DNA of 64,000 nt, taken from Tritrichomonas musculus (taxonomy: Eukaryota; Parabasalia; Tritrichomonadida; Tritrichomonadidae). Below, one piece after another: positions 60,001 through 64,000 of the stretch. The notes beneath the pieces are model-generated. The model saw nothing but the letters and a program-made list of their open reading frames with translations. It did not search any database and was not told where the DNA came from. Each line of letters begins with the position of its first letter. Position 1 is the first letter of the stretch. The stretch lies in contig JAPFFF010000023.1 of assembly GCA_039105265.1 (NCBI GenBank), positions 186,001 to 250,000 of the forward strand, written 5' to 3'. The translations under genes and the position numbers were made by a program.

Positions 60001-60396
60001 TGGTGAGCTTTTGCGAAATTGTTTTAATGAGGATTTAAAAGGAAAAGGTGCTTCTGAAATAGGTTTCGCTTTTTCACGGGGAAGAATTTTTTGCTCTGGA
60101 TTTTTTATTCTTTGCTTTTGTTCTTCTGATAATTGTATATCGGGAGGAAAAGGTTGAACCGGACGAGATTGAATACGAGTAGTTTGTTTTGTCGTGGTAA
60201 CTGTTTTTTTTGAAGCTTCATATGACATACGAGATTGTTGATTACCCTGTTTGAGTTCCCATTCTCCGATTTGAGGTACTTTAATAATTTCATCTGGTAA
60301 ATTTTGGCCGAGCTTTTTATTACGCATTCGAGTTTCATGTAATACGTTTTCTTGTTGAGATAATCTTGTTCGTGCGCGTAAAAATCTCTCAGTCAT
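48058..60396 (-). CDS. axonemal dynein heavy chain (4112 aa)
   Basis: Complete frame, ATG at 60396. The N-terminal about 180 residues are basic and Pro/Gln-rich; then come the tail and linker, and six AAA modules. P-loops: AAA1 GPAGTGKT (about 1455) with Walker B 'WSCFDEFNRI'; AAA2 GGPMGGKS (about 1736); AAA3 SGPESCKT (about 2099), where the usual final Gly is Cys; AAA4 GVKSSGRKS (about 2437). The stalk coiled coils flank a microtubule-binding tip near 2780-2900 ('HPALRETFDAICIIFGRQPR'). The C-terminal domain ends with 'QNRGTGAIDLPNHIM'. The length fits monomeric inner-arm-type axonemal chains (DNAH1/3/6/7/12 group); the subtype is not certain. It moves doublet microtubules in flagella. It is divergent from the TRIM-like gene. 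Confidence 0.95.
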   Translation of the reverse strand: MTERFLRARTRLSQQENVLHETRMRNKKLGQNLPDEIIKVPQIGEWELKQGNQQSRMSYEASKKTVTTTKQTTRIQSRPVQPFPPDIQLSEEQKQRIKNPEQKILPREKAKPISEAPFPFKSSLKQFRKSSPQKQTNTTIKFPTSTTNIDSILTSKYRIPKPLPPLKDSEQDDNKNDENKNVAPFLPLELFDDTTYEEFSLEYLLKHPKAWSKYKSDISNDDIESTWRPCTVIDYDPVTFFFTIEWNDDHKKKKVARFNLRFDCENPDKFAERIEAAKRGSLRYEMQFRFDSRVQSMPTEDLPELAPQNLERIVMMMNIPRDVRYERLVNDLIEDVCCNFKFMNNKFEFEFELEHNSLVPNREDFLPLLQRKSKPVKHEIDFKSRGAFNKNLEIISRKHLQAYPNVLEGLQIIWSIFMNSESMKFLNGSFDEVLELEDFIQRQKEILELTTKKFKASIQETLESAISSTNRTNEEGVPLITDPLSEERLKFKTMVILTIRMLHTVMLDIVGNSLDKYLSLFRDRLEDDTIPPQFSVFLKFGEKSQLIPSVQEFKKSIMAILDLLEEKVIDLPIITIPLYDVNVNCVSFYDCRVIIQNAKIDLEAILDKIIEKVDDINNSYKTLSESLRLNLNTFAQEFDPKGQRTLDEYRQKINEFEKAHVIVSTQLVNLYHTTIFNIDCAEFKTKASQHINKLITCILNRMKEFAVSDIHDLLNDFQKVKERVKTNIETPEQLSSLQDFIHQVSHNTKKREIKIKTAMERFSFLEEFHFEISNDECQEKYQSLQVPYKIKLMIEEANRTTQVKKTKMICQLRQNQRELESDSLIVAGLLPSFISKYQDLELTVDACDEINEIQAKLLKLKSCQEKYISHDKLFNFEPTPCKILNKLIDEFNPLHMLWNLASEWLTMDTTWLDTPFPQIRPDAMNAFMSQANKKINKLKKDLLPNPLLIENVLIPLIDQIEKFKVQIPLIAKLRHPGIKTKHWEMISSAVGFTVASSMEMTLQEFLSLDLGRWNDQISEITNKASNEYNIETSLDQMDNELQTQQFVSKEFKDTNQYILTQIDDIVSLVDDQLVTTQTLLTSPFIAPNKKRALERLTFLRLSHDILDQWIECQRGWLYLQPIFTGTSIQRKLFRESQNWASVDRTWSAIMNQTHKHPEFNNVMHRDNLLNDLKTSNGLLESITQGLNAYLEAKRHGFPRFFFLSNDELIEILSHTKDFDQIQKSMNKLFEYVQTITVNDELLITAMNDDGLESVQFHQPVNGNTPEIEDWLNSFEEEMKTTLRLQIKQALEKVDETPKDKWISEYPAQAILIANQIVWTQKVTQSLETRTLRQMKLLQQKFIEGLNFLTSMVRQKLTPATRQVISCLLINDVHNRDIITSLNKQEVVDPDSFKWQVQLRYYWEDEKVIVKSINNVYEYSYEYAGNSARLVITPLTDRCYQTLLSSFKQNLSGAPSGPAGTGKTETVRDCAKALGRPCVVYNCSEEVTPEQMSQFFAGLSTSGSWSCFDEFNRINIEVLSVIAQQVRTIQNAIASNVDTFVLDERTLKLNKNAAICITMNPGYAGRTELPDNLKALFRPCAMMVPDFVFISEIMLFSGGFTNASSLSVKLVALFDLCRTQLSKAHHYDWGMRAMKSILSTAAKAKRNDLDKDESLLLVNSIRDCTKPRLVSSDILLFENIIHDVFPDIELNKSLPEKVQEQLIKAFEKLNCIPLQVYLNKSYELYETTMLRHGLMLVGGPMGGKSVSWKALQIAMNEIAKNDENQMAIHIDSLNPKSISIPELYGLFDPITSGWSDGVLSSKIRDCSMSEPTEYMWIVVDGPVDSLWIETMNSLLDDNKVLCLSNNERIALGNHVRMVFEVDDLSQASPATVSRCGMVYFDPSTLPFTALIESYVKTVENEKLKEFMNSFLNENIPKIIEFIDLKGKMEIGNNSLFMLKNMFKLLKCFDDILRQPIYQESQDSDEVKEIDPLNESIYFSLFKKHENQKIPFFKDDFSIFENIVVFCVIWSFGANLTEETREIFSDFIKSEFNFIPKERSSFDYFYNIANNSWEEWCDGFTGVQITKEKPLESQLIPTNETASIMYISRLLVNHEVHMLLSGPESCKTLVLKTLTNDVLESKFDCRNLPFANCSTSKNVLKVLRSFMQKRHGCFGPLDNQKLVIFLDNLNSIRPEIYGAQPPLELIRQFFDYGGWYDTSKVEFQHVVDTTLLAAMGEPGGGLYTISNRLLRHFFYINIPKYSLESMKKIIDDLLRIHLNDTYPTEVRKISTKIADASISIFEKCVQNLLPIPSKSHYIFSLRSLVRVLKGMMLCPSNEIKNEEEFVMLWKHEMLREFHDRFNTNDDRDWFMNLLTEIIKSTFSIEISKEVIFTDFIENSSSYHQTKLSIDEILDFCRNVLHEHNQQSSKPLDIVLFKEAVSHITSLTRILTMKRGHSMLVGVKSSGRKSLSRLALHMAGMEVFEVQITRTYGFNEWRDDMKSLMKQCGTTDTQTGFMITDSQIIGSFQLEDISNILINGEIPNLFERDEIDQIKADIVQNELLTDGDPWELFQSRVQNNLHLILVFSPFGTIFKESILSYPALRTETTIDWYMPWSSDALESVARASLEKVSFVESEKRLLTGIVNVCVKIHKSVEKMALLFLKEQKRFTACTPSRYFELISTFIRRLSEKRKETSVNITKYKNGVDQIKATRVQIEELSKLLDRDIPMLQQKRQQVEEMLLDLQQKRGEVEDTRAQVQEQSQLAEIEAAAAKETNKIAQEKLAAAQPILQAAQDAVDSIDRDSLVNIKTLKKIHPALRETFDAICIIFGRQPRKVDSGVPGVKEDDYWPETLSLLNDIQFIKKVKMFEIEKLTRETINKLRKYVGANKKEREEKRAAVESGYVAAANLYNWVCASYDYWFIYQEILPKKIEAEEAAAKLAKSEKILAKRRSHLQSVEDQLKKLMDKYDEEMKNEKSLADSVDNTKLRLQRANEIMNGLSGETKRWSECASNLEQSSTFILGDSLLISASLTHLGAFGPTYRMDLLDEWKKFLKEEEIKYSETFTISSALGNDPTIRDWIVKGLPNDSHSVENALIIENAIQSFPLLIDPQLSGTKWLCSILNEKLVVLRFDQSDFIQRLKSCVQFGIAVLIENIGLKLDPLIEPILSREQIIVDGVKKIAIGGEFVSYSESFRLYLTTKYPNPHYSPEVCSQVTLINFTTTETGLTDLLMNNLIEVEQEELDKMRIENMEKNAENTKKLLETENEILQIVSNVGSDILDDDTAINTLKSAQKTSSDIANQIEESKKTEKLISDFRETYKSVAERAALLYFCASDFAVVDPMYQFSLKWFVSLFKASISKAEHSENTNELISNLNATVATSFFESVSFSLFSRHKLLFSTLMATRILTAEKEITKSELAFLLSADSNQIESNRPKNIEFISDDIWSLLLLLEKVSPSFENIVQNIQENQEDWKEYIESNEPETKCEIPLNKTVKLTSFQKLLILRVFHLHRVREGLRLFVSESLGTEFVTPPPLNLSNVFKNSSPLCPLIFIITPGIDPVEEVTEVATSMELDKYLTCYSLGRGRGAGAEQLIEESSEKGFWLMLQNCHLSLSWMPRLEYLIDHMDPTKVSDRFRLCLVTMSDDRFPIGILYQGTKLIYEIPKGIRENMLRIYNGMNPDEYMNETSEKERQLTFHLAFYHSVVLERLQFGSIGWNIPYEFNPSDLMISRKHLKTFLIDSSNEIPFESLSYVIGELNYGGRVTDPLDRRLLLSLLKKYFSEDINNPDYSFGPRYPIPHFSDNLQDVLNVISNWPIVTEGADVGLSMNASTIIARNDAFSIFNNLIEIQPTLVAASGETSEEQFALKLVETLLLEIPNEIDMKKFEQSFDLSDTINTVLNHEIILYNDLINEIKASLIHLQKGLKGLIVIDEKLEQLKRRIVGNKIPEIWKEKSFPSILSLRSYIGDLRQRVKFIDDWVINKERPKVFKLGAFFHPEEFTTAVLQVYSRKHKVSFDSLKWASKIYLENEDKIEVDEGIIVDHLFLEGAKFDVEKNSLVECGQRELISQIPSILLYPTQNDEEGKDLYQCPLYRMQNRGTGAIDLPNHIMDLYLPTSEESPDHWIQRSVALFLTIQT

Positions 60397-60402
60397 TAAT
60401 GA
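60397..60402 (-). promoter_or_regulatory. trichomonad-type initiator before the dynein gene
   Basis: On the minus strand TCATTA directly abuts the ATG, matching TCA[C/T][A/T]. This implies a very short 5' leader, as is common in trichomonads. Confidence 0.55.
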
Positions 60403-60508
60403 AAACTATTTTAAAACTAAAAATTTTTAAAATAACGAAATTATTTAAATTTGAATACTTTAAGAATTATTGATCGTAATAGCTAAATTTTTGCCTTTGT
60501 TTTTATCT

Positions 60509-61996
60509 ATGAATTCGAAAAGTGGACGTTTTAAATATAAAATTTTAATGAATGAAAACAAAGAAGATACAAAAACAGATTCTCAACAAAACAGCTCAAT
60601 AATTTGTCAAGATACTTTAACAAAGTTGCGTGAAGAACTTAAAGAGCATTTTACTTGTTTCATATGCCTTGACTTAGCAACAAATCCCGTTGTTATTCCA
60701 TGTTGTGGGCAAATTGTTTGTTCAAAATGCTTACAAAACTGGGTTTCATCTAATTCGGGTTCGGCATGTCCATATTGTAGACAAGAAATGACAACAAAAA
60801 ATGGAATTCCTATTAAATGGGCCGATAATATCAAAAAGTTTCTTCGGATTTCAGTTCAAGACTGTCCTAAACATCACAAAACTTTAGAATTTTACTGTAA
60901 AACATGTAATTGCTTTTTATGTCCTGATTGCTTATTTGAAGAACTCAAGCAAAAAAGCACAAAACATCGATCACATTCAATTATGAAATTTTCAGAAATG
61001 CTCAAAGTTCTTAAAACTCAAATTCAAAGCGAATTACTCAAAGTACTCCCAAAAATGACAGTTGTAGAGAATAATTTATTAGAGATTCAAGAACGAAACA
61101 AAGAGTTATATTTGGCCAAAGAATCCGTTTTAATAGATATGAATAAAAAGTTTGCTGAAATCAAAAAAATGACTGAAGAAGAATTTAATGATTATGAATC
61201 GCTAATAGACAAAGCTCTTGAAAACTTATTGAGGGTAAGGCAAAAAATTAAAGAAGAAATTAATACAATACAAGAACAGGTTAATGGGAAGTTACCAGTC
61301 AGCACTAAATTTTACAAACGTCAAATACAAAAATTCGATGAAATAAAAAGAGGTATACCAAATTATGAAGTACTAAATCATGCTCCTGAATTTAATGATC
61401 TTATCGTTCAATTCAATAATTTTCCTGTTTACATTCCCAAATTCAAAGAGAAAAACGAGCAATTTAAAAATTTACCAGATGATGCTATTCATTTTTATTA
61501 TCCTCTCAAAGTTAATATAAACGGGAATACTTGGAGAGTTAAAATTTATCCAAACGGAAATTTAAACGGCGAAGGAACTCATTTATCTGTTTTTCTTGAA
61601 CTTCTTCGTGGTCCCAAAACTCCATCTACTTACTCTTATAAAATTGTTATACAAAACTTAACAGATCCCCGAGCTAATATTCAAAGAGAGTATTCTTCTC
61701 AATTTGCAGAAACTGATTCATGGGGATGGAATAAGGCTGCATTACTTGAAACTCTTTTTGATGGAAACTATCTTGATAAAGATGGTGGACTTCACATATA
61801 TTTTTCAATCAAACCAGAAAGCTATTATCAAATATACTTGGATTACGATCGAGCAATCAAACGCAAAAAAGAAAAATGTGAAAAATTAAAGAAGATTCTA
61901 AAAGAGTTTGAAAGTAATCAATTTACAAATGTCAATGATAATATTAATGACAGTGATGACCTTTTCAAAAATGATAATGCGATTAAATCAGAATGA
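60509..61996 (+). CDS. TRIM37-like RING / B-box / coiled-coil / MATH protein
   Basis: About 495 residues from the first ATG (60509). A second ATG at 60548 could be the true start, since nothing conserved lies between them. RING: 'CFICLDLATNPVVIPCCG' then 'CSKCLQNW' and 'CPYCRQEM'; the usual His of C3HC4 is missing, as in TRIM37. B-box: 'CPKHHKTLEFYCKTCNCFLC' with 'CLFEE...KHRSH'. A coiled coil covers about 175-270. A MATH/TRAF domain (about 340-460; 'NGNTWRVKIYPNGN', 'LSVFLELLRG', 'IYFSIKPESYY') is followed by an acidic Asn/Asp tail. Likely an E3 ubiquitin ligase whose MATH domain binds substrates. In animals TRIM37 acts at centrosomes and peroxisomes; the role here is unknown. Confidence 0.85.
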   Translation: MNSKSGRFKYKILMNENKEDTKTDSQQNSSIICQDTLTKLREELKEHFTCFICLDLATNPVVIPCCGQIVCSKCLQNWVSSNSGSACPYCRQEMTTKNGIPIKWADNIKKFLRISVQDCPKHHKTLEFYCKTCNCFLCPDCLFEELKQKSTKHRSHSIMKFSEMLKVLKTQIQSELLKVLPKMTVVENNLLEIQERNKELYLAKESVLIDMNKKFAEIKKMTEEEFNDYESLIDKALENLLRVRQKIKEEINTIQEQVNGKLPVSTKFYKRQIQKFDEIKRGIPNYEVLNHAPEFNDLIVQFNNFPVYIPKFKEKNEQFKNLPDDAIHFYYPLKVNINGNTWRVKIYPNGNLNGEGTHLSVFLELLRGPKTPSTYSYKIVIQNLTDPRANIQREYSSQFAETDSWGWNKAALLETLFDGNYLDKDGGLHIYFSIKPESYYQIYLDYDRAIKRKKEKCEKLKKILKEFESNQFTNVNDNINDSDDLFKNDNAIKSE

Positions 61997-62164
61997 AATA
62001 AAACTTATTTGTTATTAAGATGTTGTATAAACATATAAATTTAAAAAAAAAATGTACGTTTAATTTTTCTGGATTTGAATTCTCGTAAAATATGAGCGAA
62101 CATTTATCTTTTCAAATCAAATAACGTTTAAAATCCTAAATAAAATTTTATTCAATTATTCGGA

Positions 62165-62710
62165 ATGAATCAAAAGAAAATAATGAGCTTTTTGAATTCC
62201 ATGGATAAGTCATGCGAAGGATATAGTACAAAGGCATTTGCCAATCGCCAAAAACTTCAAGATGTTAATAATGAATTTCGAAAAATTGATCAAAACGTTA
62301 AAGATACTTTAAATATTGTTCATAGAAATAGTAACACAAGGCCGCATACAACGATTGCAAGAACAAGGTCAGCATCTGCAAGAAGAAGGCCAAAAACTGC
62401 TCAAGAAAATGCGCCAAAGATGGTAATTAGACCTGCTCCTTTTCCTATCAAAAATTATATTTTACCAGCTCAGGAGCTTGTTGGTCCAAAGCGGTATTAT
62501 CGTTCCAATGCCTCTCAGAAAATAAAAAAGCAGAAAGAGGAAGTGCTAGAAGAATTTGAAAAATATCCTTATTCGTTTGAAAAATCGCCAAGAGAATTGC
62601 CTCCGGAGCTAGTGGTTACTCCTACACAAACATTTAACAGATCTCGCGATGAATATGACGATTGGAGTTTAGGAGGATCATCATGTAGATCTGATTTCGG
62701 CAATTTTTAA
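62165..62710 (+). CDS. small basic hypothetical protein (181 aa)
   Basis: ATG at 62165, TAA at 62708. Helical N-terminus (about 1-55), then an Arg/Ser/Thr-rich basic stretch ('ARTRSASARRRPKTAQEN', about 67-84), then Pro/Tyr-containing segments ('PFPIKNYILPAQELVGPKRY') and an acidic, Ser/Gly-rich end. No known domain, membrane segment or signal. The basic stretch would suit binding to microtubules or nucleic acid, which is a guess. Codon use looks like that of neighbouring host genes. Confidence 0.6.
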   Translation: MNQKKIMSFLNSMDKSCEGYSTKAFANRQKLQDVNNEFRKIDQNVKDTLNIVHRNSNTRPHTTIARTRSASARRRPKTAQENAPKMVIRPAPFPIKNYILPAQELVGPKRYYRSNASQKIKKQKEEVLEEFEKYPYSFEKSPRELPPELVVTPTQTFNRSRDEYDDWSLGGSSCRSDFGNF

Positions 62711-63033
62711 AAATGTAATTATATTTCCTCATAGAAACAGATGACAATTAGTAATGTTATTCTCAGTTTACGAAATATATTTCAAGAATAACTCCGAATT
62801 TTATAATAAGATATGTATTTAATTGTTATTTAAACTAAAGTAAATGTATAATATTACAAAAAAAATAATGTAAATTTTATATTGAATTTTCAAATCATTC
62901 ATGATATGATTTCATATTGGGAAATAAATGCAAAAAACGATTCTAAATATACATTATATTTAAAGGCTCATCTTCTCAATATGATTTGGTTGGATGATTT
63001 TTTCTTTGATGAAAGGAAAAAAAAATCAAAAAA
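62711..63033. other. AT-rich intergenic region
   Basis: No gene. The A-runs at about 63017-63033 read as T-runs on the minus strand directly after the tRNA gene and serve as a likely RNA polymerase III stop. Confidence 0.6.
63017..63033 (-). terminator. RNA polymerase III terminator of the tRNA
   Basis: Directly after the discriminator base the minus strand reads T6, then GA, then a longer T-run, a standard Pol III stop. Confidence 0.8.
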
Positions 63034-63105
63034 TGGGCAAGCCGTGAATCGAACACGGACCAATTGAGTCACAGTCAATTATGCTAACCTTTATACCACT
63101 TGCCC
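63034..63105 (-). tRNA. tRNA-His (anticodon GTG)
   Basis: On the minus strand the acceptor arms GGGCAAG and CTTGCCC pair fully, the anticodon stem-loop reads ATTGA-CTGTGAC-TCAAT with anticodon GTG, and the T arm reads CCGTG-TTCGATT-CACGG. The D arm is weak (GTAT with GCAT: one A-C mismatch, one G-T pair). The discriminator base is A and no extra 5' G is encoded, as usual for eukaryotic tRNA-His. There is no intron. Confidence 0.93.
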
Positions 63106-63228
63106 TTCTATTTATTCTATATATTGCATATATGTAAGGTAAAAAAACAATAGCGCATTATAATGTTTTAAATAAAATATATATATTATTATTTATAAAT
63201 TTCTCCGATAGATTATATAATAAAAATA

Positions 63229-64000
63229 TTATTTCTGTAAGATGGCTTTTCTTGCTATATCGCCATACATTTTAAATACATTGTTGCTACCTTTTGTATA
63301 GTCAACATCGAGTATTTGCATTAATTGGACTCTTCTTCCACTTTCATTTGGTACAACAATAACAGGAATTAGATAAGGATAATAAATTGCTCTAATAGCT
63401 CTAATTGCTTTCCATAAATCAGATTGAAAGGTGTCAGCAACATTAACAATTTCAAAAGAAATCATGTGTGACATTGGTGAAGCGCCAATAACATTTTCCC
63501 ATTTTTCTTTTTTAACATCGCTTCCTACATAAACATATATTGTATTTTCATATAAAATTAAAATAATTGAAATTGTAGTGCAAACAGATTCACTAATAAA
63601 GTCAATTGGATGAAAAACAGGTTCAAGTTGTAAAACAAAAGGTCGATTAGTTAAAACGTGATATAAACTTCGTGATGGATGAATTTTTGGAAATAAAAGA
63701 GTATATTTTAACGAATTTGGAACTAGTAATCCATCAGAAAGTGATTTTGAGTAATGAATAAGAATTTCAGAAAAGTTTAAATTGGCTTCTGAAAGTGAAA
63801 CTAGCATGTTGGGCATACTTGCTGAATAAAGAAACGGTTTTAAACCAACTTGAGTTGTATAAGTCGTAGAAAAGCAATAAGTTCGTTGACTAGCTTGAAT
63901 AATAATTTGTATAGGGTTAATATTGGTAAAGGATTCTGATGGAAGCTTATTATTAATAAGGAAAAAGCCAGGGAAAATCAAAGAAAGAGGTTTATCTTCT
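63229..64000 (-). CDS. Sec24-like COPII coat protein, C-terminal part (5' end beyond window)
   Basis: The frame is open from the right edge to a stop at 63229, at least 257 codons. The pattern fits the Sec23/Sec24 C-terminus: a beta strand segment ('RTYCFSTTYTTQVGLKPFLY'), a helical segment, 'LKYTLLFPKIHPSRSLYHVL', then a gelsolin-like domain with 'LYENTIYVYVGSDVKKEKWE', and the final 'LWKAIRAIRAIYYPYLIPVI' with '...NVFKMYGDIARKAI', comparable with Sec24's last strands and helix. Sec24 selects cargo for ER export vesicles. Sequence identity is low by eye, so a diverged paralogue is possible. Confidence 0.55.
   Translation of the reverse strand, partial: EDKPLSLIFPGFFLINNKLPSESFTNINPIQIIIQASQRTYCFSTTYTTQVGLKPFLYSASMPNMLVSLSEANLNFSEILIHYSKSLSDGLLVPNSLKYTLLFPKIHPSRSLYHVLTNRPFVLQLEPVFHPIDFISESVCTTISIILILYENTIYVYVGSDVKKEKWENVIGASPMSHMISFEIVNVADTFQSDLWKAIRAIRAIYYPYLIPVIVVPNESGRRVQLMQILDVDYTKGSNNVFKMYGDIARKAILQK

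Overview
The window looks like nuclear DNA of a trichomonad parasite (Parabasalia; Trichomonas/Tritrichomonas type). It is AT-rich. Its host genes are long and intronless as far as I can read them. Several start codons sit just downstream of a trichomonad-type initiator (TCA[C/T][A/T], for example TCACATT before the oxysterol-binding protein gene and TCATTA before the dynein gene). It encodes flagellar proteins (HYDIN-like, axonemal dynein heavy chain) and carries a Maverick/Polinton virus-like transposon. The genus is an inference, and I cannot fix the species from the sequence alone.

Layout. 1-10077 (-): 3' part missing, but 3359 codons present, of a HYDIN-like central-pair protein with an interrupted adenylate-kinase-like domain. 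10866-12152 (+): oxysterol-binding-protein-related lipid transfer protein. 12.57-14.04 kb: wreck of a Helitron-tail/PIF1 helicase. 14308-18556: 4.2-kb Mutator-like (MULE) transposon with inverted termini between two A-tracts and a transposase broken by stops, frameshifts and short tandem duplications. Smaller elements nest in or near it: hairpin elements at 14712-14870 and 18596-18775, and a 454-bp element at 17741-18194 with a 9-bp target duplication. 19701-44213: a 24.5-kb Maverick/Polinton with 247-bp terminal inverted repeats and a 5-bp target duplication (TTCAA). 44.23-44.55 kb: a 52-bp satellite touching its right end. 45538-46230 (+): a small protein I read as a reduced Pelota/Dom34-like protein. 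46526-47927: a 1.4-kb inverted-repeat element without genes. 48058-60396 (-): dynein heavy chain (4112 aa). 60509-61996 (+): TRIM37-like RING/B-box/MATH protein. 62165-62710 (+): small basic protein. 63034-63105 (-): tRNA-His(GTG). 63229-64000 (-): C-terminal part of a Sec24-like COPII coat protein, running off the window.

The Maverick carries the expected virion/transposon kit: integrase, packaging ATPase, major and probable minor capsid proteins, protein-primed family-B DNA polymerase, two paralogous basic Trp/Gly virion-like proteins and several unknowns. It also carries three selfish-type nuclease genes (two HNH, one GIY-YIG-like) and a 9-kb module of giant fibre-like proteins at its left end. 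The fibre genes are a duplicated pair: one intact (1571 aa, with a Trp-rich repeat array), the other split by a frameshift. The polymerase has two frameshifts, and the integrase has Asn where the catalytic Glu is expected, so this copy is probably immobile even though its ends are nearly identical. Many of its genes share a run of about seven T's some 10-25 bases before the start codon, which looks like an element-specific promoter. I could not recognise the adenovirus-type maturation protease usually found in Polintons.
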